From assembly GCA_029907515.1 (NCBI GenBank), contig JARYLT010000023.1:1-32506 (forward strand): DNA of 32,506 nucleotides. The letters are read 5' to 3'. Within the stretch, counting starts at the first letter, position 1; each line of letters opens with the position of its first letter. The notes beneath the pieces were generated by a model. That model searched no databases. It was not told the origin of the DNA and saw only the letters and a list, made by a program, of their open reading frames with translations. This DNA comes from Spirochaetota bacterium (GTDB taxonomy: Bacteria; Spirochaetota; UBA4802; UB4802). Below, one piece after another: positions 16,968 to 24,742 of this stretch. The translations under genes were made by a program, and so were the position numbers.

Positions 16968-18476
16968 TTATTTCATGATTTCATGTTCACTGAAAATTGC
17001 AGCAGTAAACGTGTACATTGTTACAGAGTCATATTCAAATGGATAAATTCCTGCCTTTTCACACGTGTGCTGAAAAAATTGCTGTTTTGTTAAACCATAT
17101 TCTGTTGCTACCTGTGGAAGCAAAACACCCCGCCTGTTGCCTTTTACAACAATAAGGCCATCAGTTCCCAGACGCAATTCATCCAGTGATGCAATTGGTT
17201 TATATGGCGATAACACAGATATTTCAATATGTATTTTTTTATATTCATCTTTTGTAAGTGGTTTAAAGCGTGGATCTTTAAAAGCAGCATGTGCAGCACA
17301 CTCAATAACGGTTTGGTATAGCGGTTTTACAGGATCAATATAACCAATACAACCCCTAAGATTACCATTTATAGTTAATGTAACAAAGGCACCTGCGTTT
17401 TGTTTACAGTGTTCAGGGATTGTTCCTTTATATTCTACTAATGTTTTATTCTTCAGCATGGTTTCAATGGATTGACGAGCTAATGAAAGCAAAAATTTTT
17501 TATCATCATTGGATATATTACAGGAACTATCGCCCAATATGGTTGTGCTTATGGTATTAATTTCACCTGTTAGTACTACAGCTGCATAACTTACCGTGTT
17601 ATCGTAGTCGCCAGTAATGCTGGCTGACGTTGCATACGCTACTAATTCTTTTGTATGTACCTTTGACAATAATAATAGCCCTAACACTATTGCATTATGA
17701 CCACATATTGTAATGCCTGTTGACTGGCAGTAACTATAAAATTTTTCAGTGTTTTTTGAAAGTATATAATCAATTGCTTTCATATCATCACGTTTGATGT
17801 ATTCCATACGCGTATCTGGTTGCAGCTTGTAATAGGGAGCATAGCTAAATCGTTTGCCATGGTGGGTAAAATCGCTGCTTATGACAAATAGTGGCTTTTT
17901 ATAGTGCGCTATTGCCTGTAATAATTGCGTAGCTGCCTGTCTTGCTTGCTGTATTGTTACATTGCCTGCAAGCACAGGAAGGATGGGGATCCCAGAGAAA
18001 TAATGCTGAATAAACGGCAATTGAATTTCGATAGAATGTTCGGGGTCAAAGGCATTGTTGTTAAACGTAAAAGTATTGTTTTGGGTCAATGTGTGTATTA
18101 CTTTCTGTTCAACGGTAACAACACCTAAAGGAGTTTTGATAGCATCATAAACGGGAAGGGCAAATCCAGTGAAATATTCGTAGTGAGATGGTCCTATTAT
18201 GACAATAATATCAGGTTTATAGCTTGATATAGCACTATAAGCTTTTGCAGCAACATGAGCACTGTACATATAGCCTGCATGAGGAACTATTATGAGTGGA
18301 ATGTGTGATATTTGCTGTGATGGATGTTCTGATGATGAAACGTATTTCAAAAGTTCATTTTTATCGGAAGGATACCATGATCCTGCTAATCTGGATTGTT
18401 TGGTAATGCTATAGCTTTCAGTGCATTGTAAAGAAAAAAGTAATATAAGTAATGCTATTACTGGTATACGATTCAT
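16968..18476 (-). CDS. Exported Memo-AMMECR1 fusion (AmmeMemoRadiSam proteins B and A in one chain)
   Basis: A 502-residue fusion. Residues 1-18 form a hydrophobic leader ending FSLQC, a relaxed lipobox, so it is probably a lipoprotein or at least exported. Residues 27-305 are a Memo domain (dioxygenase-like fold). Its putative metal residues are all kept: His66 in PHAGY, His98 in GPSHY, His147 in DPEHS, His205/206 in SDFTHHG, and Cys258 in ICGHN. Residues about 323-500 are an AMMECR1 domain with LRGCIG at 373-378 and LLPQVATEYG. Human Memo and AMMECR1 are separate proteins and the bacterial reaction is undescribed to my knowledge. It is first in a likely three-gene operon. There is no Shine-Dalgarno sequence before the ATG. 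Confidence 0.9.
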   Translation of the reverse strand: MNRIPVIALLILLFSLQCTESYSITKQSRLAGSWYPSDKNELLKYVSSSEHPSQQISHIPLIIVPHAGYMYSAHVAAKAYSAISSYKPDIIVIIGPSHYEYFTGFALPVYDAIKTPLGVVTVEQKVIHTLTQNNTFTFNNNAFDPEHSIEIQLPFIQHYFSGIPILPVLAGNVTIQQARQAATQLLQAIAHYKKPLFVISSDFTHHGKRFSYAPYYKLQPDTRMEYIKRDDMKAIDYILSKNTEKFYSYCQSTGITICGHNAIVLGLLLLSKVHTKELVAYATSASITGDYDNTVSYAAVVLTGEINTISTTILGDSSCNISNDDKKFLLSLARQSIETMLKNKTLVEYKGTIPEHCKQNAGAFVTLTINGNLRGCIGYIDPVKPLYQTVIECAAHAAFKDPRFKPLTKDEYKKIHIEISVLSPYKPIASLDELRLGTDGLIVVKGNRRGVLLPQVATEYGLTKQQFFQHTCEKAGIYPFEYDSVTMYTFTAAIFSEHEIMK

Positions 18477-18482
18477 GTTGAT

Positions 18483-18511
18483 AAAATAAAATATTTTTTT
18501 TTAATTGTCAA
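18483..18511 (-). promoter_or_regulatory. Candidate promoter for the Memo-AMMECR1 fusion operon
   Basis: On the minus strand TTGACA lies at 18511-18506, then a 17-base spacer, then TATTTT at 18488-18483. The predicted transcript start falls at or within a few bases of the ATG at 18476. That, with the absence of a ribosome-binding site, would mean a leaderless message if this promoter is the real one. AT-rich DNA produces such matches by chance, so confidence is low. Confidence 0.33.
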
Positions 18512-18644
18512 TTTGAAATATGAAATAATAGTATAAGAATTAAGTATAAATTCATAAAATATATAAATCGATATCGAATAATATATAAAAAAATTCTTGA
18601 CAAAATTGACATAATATTTCGATGATTTATACATACCGTCTATA

Positions 18645-18653
18645 TGGTATAAT
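18645..18653 (+). promoter_or_regulatory. Candidate extended -10 promoter for the secreted Cys-rich protein
   Basis: TGGTATAAT at 18645-18653 is a full extended -10 element (TG-N-TATAAT). It would start transcription around 18660, just upstream of the G-rich ribosome-binding site and the ATG at 18676. No good -35 hexamer sits at the matching distance, which extended -10 promoters can tolerate. A TTGACA at 18606-18611 with TATACA at 18628-18633 is an alternative. Confidence 0.42.
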
Positions 18654-18675
18654 TCATTATAGATATGGGGGGTTT

Positions 18676-19395
18676 ATGAAGAGGTTTGCTATTTTGGTAT
18701 TAGTGGCAGGTTTTGTATTTATTGCATCAGCCGGATTCAGCACAACCTATATTCTGCATTTAAATGGTATGTGTTCTACTAACTGGCTTGATGGCAAAGG
18801 AACAGCACGTTTAGCAAGTGCACCCGGTTATGTTTCTGTAAACTGTTACGTTGATAATCGTAGTACGATAGCTTATTCGGTCAGTCAGTTTAAAACTAAC
18901 TATCTTGATGTATACTGTAAGGGAAGTAACTGGTGTTATATCGTAAACTACAGTGCCGGTGATGTTATAATGGGGTATATCAATGCTAATTATGATCCAC
19001 AGTGGAATATTGCGTATGTATATACAACCGCTGGTGCTGGTGGCGGAAGTGAAATAGCAATAAAAGGCATATCCGATCTTTTCACCTGTAACTTAGCAGG
19101 GCAGTTGGGTGTTAGTACAGTTCGTAATATGTATAACCATAATGATACCAATGGTATAACAATTTATCACATAGGTGGATATAAGGGAATTTTTGGTGCA
19201 TCTCTATTGTTACCTGGGGAGGATGATGGCGCAGTTGCATATCATTCATCAGGAGCATGTGTAAACTCGGGAAGCTATTCAAGTCTATGTACATGTACTC
19301 ACTGGACAAATCATGTTATTGCCTATACATGTACTGGTTATTACCTGGATCATTTTGGAATGAAAATGAAATTTATATATCAGTTAGGATGGTAG
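18676..19395 (+). CDS. Secreted Cys-rich protein, possible alpha/beta hydrolase
   Basis: A 239-residue protein with a Sec signal peptide (MKRFAILVLVAGFVFIASA, 1-19) and nine Cys in the mature part (33, 57, 81, 87, 138, 195, 205, 207, 219), which suggests disulphides. The layout resembles a lipase or esterase: an early strand and turn YILHLNGMCS, a nucleophile-elbow-like CYIVNYSAGD with Ser93, a Gly-rich TTAGAGGGSE, a possible acid in GEDDGAVAYH (183-184) and a late His in YLDHFG (226). The first Gly of GxSxG is Asn, so catalysis is uncertain. The ATG at 18676 follows a GGGGGG run 4 bases upstream. The in-frame ATG at 18622 would bury the signal peptide. A strong terminator follows. It is divergent from the Memo-AMMECR1 fusion. 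Confidence 0.6.
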   Translation: MKRFAILVLVAGFVFIASAGFSTTYILHLNGMCSTNWLDGKGTARLASAPGYVSVNCYVDNRSTIAYSVSQFKTNYLDVYCKGSNWCYIVNYSAGDVIMGYINANYDPQWNIAYVYTTAGAGGGSEIAIKGISDLFTCNLAGQLGVSTVRNMYNHNDTNGITIYHIGGYKGIFGASLLLPGEDDGAVAYHSSGACVNSGSYSSLCTCTHWTNHVIAYTCTGYYLDHFGMKMKFIYQLGW

Positions 19396-19419
19396 TTGAC
19401 ATTATTTTTCCTGCCACGG

Positions 19420-19448
19420 GCGCGGTTTGAAAGAGCCGCGCTTTTTTT
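19420..19448 (+). terminator. Rho-independent terminator after the secreted Cys-rich gene
   Basis: Stem GCGCGG (19420-19425) pairs with CCGCGC (19436-19441) around a 10-base loop, followed directly by a run of seven T (19442-19448). It lies 25 bases after the stop codon at 19395 and isolates that gene from the next one. It is one of the few GC-rich spots in the window. Confidence 0.88.
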
Positions 19449-19573
19449 CATAATTTCAAATAGCAATGTTCTTTATCCCGAATTAAAGAAATTAAAGAAT
19501 ACTTTAGAATAAAATGGTTTTTAATGGAAAGTATGATATTTAGAACTACGTAGTAATGGTAAGAGGATACTAT

Positions 19574-20674
19574 ATGAAAATAAAAGGGAGTCATATAGCA
19601 ATACTGTTGGTTATTATAATTATAGTGATTATTATGCTGATTTCAAAATCAGAAAATAATAACCAGCCTTCAACAATTTCGGCAGGCAATAGTTCAAAAG
19701 GCTATGGAACAGTGCTGGAGCAGATGGGGCTCATTTCGCCACAGGAGGCACTACAGGATTATAAGCAATTAGCAATTTATCCCCCAAACAGCAGGCCTCT
19801 GAGTAAAGAAAACATCGATTTACTTATGCCAAATCGTCGTTATGAGCAACCATTACCAATAGAAAAAGACAGTGACATCTATTATCTTTTTACTGCAGAC
19901 AAGTATCGAGTCATTGGTGATGAACCAATCACATTTGTGCTTATGGTACTTCAGGGTACAAAGCCTGACTCAGATAGGGTGCCAGTAACAATTACTAAAT
20001 CAATTATTAAAAAAGGTATTGATATAAAAACTGCAAAATATGTGTCGGAGCTATCGCTCATAAAAAATAATGTTGGTGACTATACTGCTGATGTTACCTG
20101 TGCACAGGTATTTACATCGGATAAAAAAACAGGTACATACTGGGCCCAGGTTGAATTTAAGGCTGCAGATGAAGTAGTTGATGCCTCTATACCATTTGAA
20201 TATTTCCCGGAAAATACCATACCGGCAAAGTTTACCGGAAATTTCAGGGACTACATAAAAAATGGTTCTTTCTATATTGATGTTGAAATTGATGTATTAA
20301 GAAAAGGCTATTATATTATTGATGCAAATCTTTTTGATAATGAACTTGAACCTGTAGCTTATACAATAGAAAAACGGGAATTACAAGCTGGCAGGCAGTG
20401 GGTTCCTCTTTTATTTTTTGGAAAAGTACTTTTAGATAAAAAAGCAAAACCACCTTTTGTGTTGCGGGATTTGCGTGGCTACCGATTCATTGAAGCAACA
20501 ACGCCTGATCCGGAATTTATGGACCGGGAAATGATGAAACCGTATGATGGTGAATATAAAACTAAGGTAAGCAGTTTAGATGGTTTATCGGATAAAGAAT
20601 GGGATGATGAGCAAAAACGAAAACGCATTGAGTTTCTTGAAAAAGAAAGCATGGGCGACATTGGTGTTCAGTAA
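19574..20674 (+). CDS. Membrane-anchored envelope protein of unknown function
   Basis: A 366-residue protein with one N-terminal membrane segment (about residues 7-25, IAILLVIIIIVIIMLIS) and a large domain that should face the periplasm. The body is beta-rich, with segments such as YYLFTADKYRVIGDEPITFVLMV and NGSFYIDVEIDVLRKGYYIIDANLF that look like Ig-type sandwich strands. The C-terminus is charged. The ATG at 19574 has AGAGGA 6 bases upstream. An in-frame ATG at 19556 is less likely. It precedes the thioredoxin-like lipoprotein by 9 bases, so the two form a pair. No known family was recognised. Confidence 0.68.
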   Translation: MKIKGSHIAILLVIIIIVIIMLISKSENNNQPSTISAGNSSKGYGTVLEQMGLISPQEALQDYKQLAIYPPNSRPLSKENIDLLMPNRRYEQPLPIEKDSDIYYLFTADKYRVIGDEPITFVLMVLQGTKPDSDRVPVTITKSIIKKGIDIKTAKYVSELSLIKNNVGDYTADVTCAQVFTSDKKTGTYWAQVEFKAADEVVDASIPFEYFPENTIPAKFTGNFRDYIKNGSFYIDVEIDVLRKGYYIIDANLFDNELEPVAYTIEKRELQAGRQWVPLLFFGKVLLDKKAKPPFVLRDLRGYRFIEATTPDPEFMDREMMKPYDGEYKTKVSSLDGLSDKEWDDEQKRKRIEFLEKESMGDIGVQ

Positions 20675-20683
20675 CTGATAACT

Positions 20684-21070
20684 ATGAATAAAAATATTAT
20701 TTATATAGTTTTACTTATATGTGCGATAGTTCATAGTATTGGATGTTCTGCCAAAAAAGAAACTCATCCAACAATCCAGCTTGTAATTCTGAGTGCCTAT
20801 AATTGCAATTCATGCTCTGCAATTGATGATACTATTGAATACCTTCAGCGTATAGACAGAGCACTTGAAATAAAAAAAGTGGATATACACAATCCCGAAG
20901 GCGCAATGTATGTATCACAGTATCATTTATGGAGGATACCTGTATATCTTTTTTTAGATGGCAATGGCATGGAATTGTACAGACTTGAAGGTGAGCAAAG
21001 TCGGAGTGAGATAGAAAAAGGATTATCAATAGCTAAACAGCGGATAACAAATCGAAATAAACCTGAATAA
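20684..21070 (+). CDS. Thioredoxin-like lipoprotein with CxxC motif
   Basis: A 128-residue protein with a signal peptide and lipobox SIGC (Cys21). The mature part has a thioredoxin pattern: strand IQLVILSAYNC, redox motif Cys41-Asn-Ser-Cys44, a second strand LEIKKVDIHN, and the cis-Pro site RIPVYLF (Pro86) followed by the DGNGMELYRLEG hairpin and a final helix. It should act in the periplasm as an oxidoreductase anchored to a membrane. At about 108 mature residues it is a minimal thioredoxin fold. It starts 9 bases after the membrane-anchored protein and may serve it or the Cys-rich secreted protein nearby. Confidence 0.82.
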   Translation: MNKNIIYIVLLICAIVHSIGCSAKKETHPTIQLVILSAYNCNSCSAIDDTIEYLQRIDRALEIKKVDIHNPEGAMYVSQYHLWRIPVYLFLDGNGMELYRLEGEQSRSEIEKGLSIAKQRITNRNKPE

Positions 21071-21106
21071 AAAATAAAGAAACTATACAAATAAAAAATT
21101 AAAATA

Positions 21107-21134
21107 TTGTATTGACAAATATTACTATTATAAT
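21107..21134 (+). promoter_or_regulatory. Candidate promoter upstream of the TonB-dependent receptor
   Basis: A perfect TATAAT lies at 21129-21134 with a weak TTGTAT 16 bases upstream at 21107-21112. A perfect TTGACA at 21112-21117 is only 11 bases from TATAAT and would need a different -10. The transcript would start near 21141, leaving a leader of about 37 bases to the ATG. Given the AT content this is only a candidate. Confidence 0.3.
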
Positions 21135-21177
21135 AAATGTAGCACTATAAATTAAATAATTTTTAAGGATGGTGCTT

Positions 21178-23112
21178 ATGAAACGTTTAGTCTTATGTTT
21201 TGTAGCAATTTTACTATTGTCTATCCCTGTATTTTCTCAGGAAGGGGACAATGTTATCCAGTTAGATGATGTAATTGTGTCTGATACTGTATTGTATCCA
21301 GGTGCGTATTATTCAATTCCAGGTAATACAGTAAAAGACAGTGTAAATACTGACCTGATAAGCGTCATTAAAAGCCAGGTACCATCATTATATACTGGGT
21401 CTAACAGGGTAATGGGGTATGGCGTTGCTCGAAGTGGTGCGGCTACAATATCAATTCGTGGTATAGGCAGATCGGGATGGGGGCCAACTACTGGAATTCC
21501 TATTCTTTACAATGGTATGGATACAACAATGGGTATTATGGGACATCCGGTTGCAGATATCATGACCATGAAAAATGTTGAGCGAATTGAAGTGTTAATT
21601 GGACCTCAACCGGTATTATTTGGTTCAAGTGCAATGGGTGGTGTTATCAATGTTATCACAAAAAAACAAAAAGAGGATGGATTTACAACAGAATTGCAGG
21701 GTTCCTATGGTACATGGAATACTACTGAGGATTACCTGTACCACATGGGTAAGTTTGGTAATATAGATTACAGTGTTGGGTATCAATTTCAAAAAACTGA
21801 TGGCGACTGGAAGCAAACAATAAATGGCAAAACATACACATCAGACTTTATGCAGCATAATGGAACAGTTCATGTTGGCTATACTCTATCCAAAAACTGG
21901 TATGCATCAGTTGATAGCTATGGCATGAAGCAAAATATCAATGATCCGGGACCAGAAGGAATAAGTGCTTTAAGTGGAGTTCCACTAACAAACCAATTAA
22001 ATCTTTTAGAAGAGTTTGATATTACTCGTGGTGGTGTTGTGGCTAAATTAGCCCATGATTATGGTACCTACAGTGGTTCGCTACAGGCAGAAGGCAACTT
22101 TGGTCGTCATGAATCAACGCAGGAGTCAACGGGAGCTGATAAATTTTACTCAAGTGACTCTTCATATGCAGTCAGATTAAAGGAAGTTGTTAAACTATGG
22201 CAGGGGAATACTTTAACTGCAGGTGCTGAATGGCGGCGGTATGGTGGTACAGCAAAGGACAGGTCATCAGGCACTTATTATTTAGATGATAAATTCATGT
22301 ATGATACCAGCGTGTATGTCCTGATGGATCAAAATCTTTTTAAGGATGTTCTGAGTATTAACGGTGGTGCACGATATTCCTATAATTCAGAGTATGGCGA
22401 TTATACAGCCTGGCAGGCGGGAGCAGCGGTTCGTCCACTGGAAAAGACTAAAATGTATACCAATGTGGCAAAAGGATTTAAATTCCCTGATATAAGACAG
22501 GTGTATTTGCAAGGAATGTTCCCTGCTATAAACCCCAATCCAGATTTAAAACCTGAAACATATACATCAGCAGAAATAGGACTGGAACAACAGATTATTG
22601 AGAAAATTAATATACATGTTGCAGGATATAGAATATGGTCTAAGGATAAATTTGTTTATGAAACTCAATGGATAAATGCTCCAGATTTTAACTACAATGG
22701 AGCTGAAGCGTCGGTTACCGTGCAAGCGTTCACGTGGTTAGCGTTCAATGCAGGATATTCGTATATTGATAATGAACAGGATGACACCTATTTACCCTAT
22801 GTACCAAAACATAAAGCAAATGCAGGCCTGACAGTAAGCTACAAGGGTTTTAAAGCTGGAATAGATGGCGAATATGTAAAGGGATTATATGCTGATAAAG
22901 ACGGAGTAAAAGAATTTGACAGTTACCTGGTTGCAAATGCATCGCTGTCATATACAATCCTGGAAAAATACACAGCATTTGTTAATTTCTATAATATTAC
23001 TGATAAAGACTATGCTACATTTGCTGTATTAGTTCCTCCATTAGGGAATTCCTATTGTGAATATCCAATGCCAGGTTTTCATTTCTTAGCAGGGTTGAAG
23101 GCAACGTTCTAA
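21178..23112 (+). CDS. TonB-dependent outer-membrane receptor
   Basis: A 644-residue receptor with a signal peptide at 1-20 (MKRLVLCFVAILLLSIPVFS). Next comes a TonB-box-like stretch near residue 27 (IQLDDVIVSDT), then a plug domain at about 40-150 (ISVIKSQVPSLYTG, ATISIRGIGRSGWG, VERIEVLIGPQPVLFGSSAMGGVINVIT). A 22-strand-type barrel follows, with the late motif KGFKFPDIRQVYL...NPNPDLKPETYTSAEIG and a C-terminal Phe. It imports a scarce ligand through the outer membrane. The ligand cannot be told from the sequence. Metal chelates, haem or cobalamin are typical, and the upstream B12-dependent mutase makes cobalamin only a guess. The ATG at 21178 has AAGGA 8 bases upstream. An ATG at 21169 would sit directly against that site. 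Confidence 0.9.
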   Translation: MKRLVLCFVAILLLSIPVFSQEGDNVIQLDDVIVSDTVLYPGAYYSIPGNTVKDSVNTDLISVIKSQVPSLYTGSNRVMGYGVARSGAATISIRGIGRSGWGPTTGIPILYNGMDTTMGIMGHPVADIMTMKNVERIEVLIGPQPVLFGSSAMGGVINVITKKQKEDGFTTELQGSYGTWNTTEDYLYHMGKFGNIDYSVGYQFQKTDGDWKQTINGKTYTSDFMQHNGTVHVGYTLSKNWYASVDSYGMKQNINDPGPEGISALSGVPLTNQLNLLEEFDITRGGVVAKLAHDYGTYSGSLQAEGNFGRHESTQESTGADKFYSSDSSYAVRLKEVVKLWQGNTLTAGAEWRRYGGTAKDRSSGTYYLDDKFMYDTSVYVLMDQNLFKDVLSINGGARYSYNSEYGDYTAWQAGAAVRPLEKTKMYTNVAKGFKFPDIRQVYLQGMFPAINPNPDLKPETYTSAEIGLEQQIIEKINIHVAGYRIWSKDKFVYETQWINAPDFNYNGAEASVTVQAFTWLAFNAGYSYIDNEQDDTYLPYVPKHKANAGLTVSYKGFKAGIDGEYVKGLYADKDGVKEFDSYLVANASLSYTILEKYTAFVNFYNITDKDYATFAVLVPPLGNSYCEYPMPGFHFLAGLKATF

Positions 23113-23164
23113 GCTCAATACTGCAGTATTACCTATTGTATCAGATTAATAGTAGTAACACATT

Positions 23165-23193
23165 AAAGGTGTGCATTATGCACACCTTTTTTT
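23165..23193 (+). terminator. Rho-independent terminator after the TonB-dependent receptor
   Basis: A perfect 11-bp stem, AAAGGTGTGCA (23165-23175) with TGCACACCTTT (23179-23189), has a 3-base loop and runs into further T residues to 23193. It lies 52 bases after the receptor stop and separates it from the Memo gene. Confidence 0.88.
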
Positions 23194-23273
23194 ATAATTT
23201 GCCAGAATAAAATCACTTGCAAAGAGGGGTATGTTTTATTATATTTAGTATAATCATTCGTGGAGGTTTTAGT

Positions 23274-24092
23274 ATGTGGCAACGCAAACCCGGATTTGCA
23301 GGTTCATTTTATCCGGCAAGTCCTGAAAAATTAAAAAATGAAATCATTACCTACTTATCAAAAGTAACTGTAAAAAAGCTGGAACATCCTGTAGCATTTA
23401 TAGTACCACATGCAGGGTATATTTATTCTGGACCAGTAGCTGCATATTCATATGCTCAGCTAAAAGAAAATCCTGCTGATGTTGTAATTGTACTGGCACC
23501 TTCTCACCGTGCACGATTTAACGGTGCTTCAATTATTACCAATGGTATTTTCAGTACCCCTCTTGGTGATATTACCGTGGATAGTACCATTGCTGGAAGG
23601 CTTCTTGATGAGGAAGTTTTTTTTGAGATTAAAGAAGCACATCAATATGAACATTCGCTCGAGGTACAACTGCCTTTCTTGCAGGTAGTTTTGAAGGATT
23701 TTGTTTTAGTACCGATAGTTATCGGTACCATTGATTTAGAATTATGCACACAGATAGGTAAAAAGTTAGCTCAAGTACTACAGGATGAGAAACGGAATTA
23801 CAGTATTATAATTTCAACCGACCTTTCACATTATTATCACTATGATATTGCCAGAAAAATTGATACTACGTTTATCGAATCATTAAAAAAATTTGACGAA
23901 AACTATCTCTATGAAATGCTGCAAAGCGACAAAGCACAGGCATGCGGTGAAGGCCCTGTGTTGGCTGGGATGGTGGCTTCAAAACAATTGGGAGCCCAAA
24001 GGATTGAAATTTTACAGTATGCAAATTCAGGCGACACAGCAGGCCCTAAAAATGAGGTTGTGGGATATTTAGCTGCTGCGTTTGTTAAGTAA
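23274..24092 (+). CDS. Memo-family protein (AmmeMemoRadiSam system protein B), cytoplasmic copy
   Basis: A 272-residue stand-alone Memo domain without signal peptide. The putative metal-site residues are kept: His46 in PHAGY, His78 in APSHR, His127 in YEHSLEVQLPF, His186 in STDLSHY, and Cys224 in ACGEGP. The end YANSGDTAGPKNEVVGYLAAAF is typical of the family. A TATAAT sits at 23249-23254 and GGAGG 7 bases before the ATG at 23274. The upstream in-frame ATG at 23217 would add a non-conserved hydrophobic stretch and has no good ribosome-binding site. It is paired with the AMMECR1 gene 9 bases downstream and is a divergent homologue of the fusion protein at 16968-18476. Confidence 0.9.
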   Translation: MWQRKPGFAGSFYPASPEKLKNEIITYLSKVTVKKLEHPVAFIVPHAGYIYSGPVAAYSYAQLKENPADVVIVLAPSHRARFNGASIITNGIFSTPLGDITVDSTIAGRLLDEEVFFEIKEAHQYEHSLEVQLPFLQVVLKDFVLVPIVIGTIDLELCTQIGKKLAQVLQDEKRNYSIIISTDLSHYYHYDIARKIDTTFIESLKKFDENYLYEMLQSDKAQACGEGPVLAGMVASKQLGAQRIEILQYANSGDTAGPKNEVVGYLAAAFVK

Positions 24093-24101
24093 GGAGGTGA
24101 T

Positions 24102-24677
24102 ATGGTACAGCTCAATGATGAACAAAAGAAGAAATTACTTGCGCTAGCACGAAGGACTATTGAAGAATATTTAAAAAAAAGAACATTGCCAAAAGTAGAT
24201 TATAACCATGAATTTGCAGATGATGTATTCAAACAAAAATGCGGTGCATTTGTAACACTGCATAAATATGGCGCGTTACGTGGCTGTATTGGTTATGTGA
24301 AGGGGATTAAAACTATACCTGAAGCTGTTGTTGATATGGCAAAAGCATCTGCATTTGAGGATCCGCGTTTTGAACCCTTACGAAAAGATGAGCTTGATGA
24401 TATAGATATAGAGATTTCGGTATTAACACCAGTTGAACCTGTTAATGATATAGGGGAGATAGTTATCGGTAGAGATGGCCTTATAATAAGTAATGGATTC
24501 AGGGCAGGATTGCTTTTACCACAGGTTGCAACAGAATACGGATGGGATGTACAAACGTTTTTGGAGCATACATGTTACAAAGCAGGATTGCCTGCAGATG
24601 CATGGAAATGGGAGAATACAAAAATAGAAAAATTTTCAGCAATAGTTTTTGGCGAAAAGGAGCTAAACTTACGATAA
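24102..24677 (+). CDS. AMMECR1-domain protein (AmmeMemoRadiSam system protein A), cytoplasmic copy
   Basis: A 191-residue AMMECR1 domain. Hallmarks are CGAFVTLHKYGALRGCIGYV with the LRGCIG core, FEDPRFEPLRKDELDDIDIEISVLTP, and GLLLPQVATEYGWD with the later HTCYKAGLP. There is no signal peptide. A near-perfect Shine-Dalgarno AAGGAGGTGAT lies directly before the ATG, so strong translation is expected. It follows Memo by 9 bases and must be co-transcribed with it. The same two domains are fused in the exported protein at 16968-18476. The biochemical role is not established. Confidence 0.92.
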   Translation: MVQLNDEQKKKLLALARRTIEEYLKKRTLPKVDYNHEFADDVFKQKCGAFVTLHKYGALRGCIGYVKGIKTIPEAVVDMAKASAFEDPRFEPLRKDELDDIDIEISVLTPVEPVNDIGEIVIGRDGLIISNGFRAGLLLPQVATEYGWDVQTFLEHTCYKAGLPADAWKWENTKIEKFSAIVFGEKELNLR

Positions 24678-24742
24678 TTAGTATAGTGGATTAATAATGG
24701 CTTTTTTAACTACATTTTATTTACAAAGGAGTCATACGTTTA

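Noticed and set aside
21112-21134. TTGACA with TATAAT as a consensus promoter
   Set aside because: Both hexamers are perfect but only 11 bases apart, far short of the usual 16-18, so they cannot work together.
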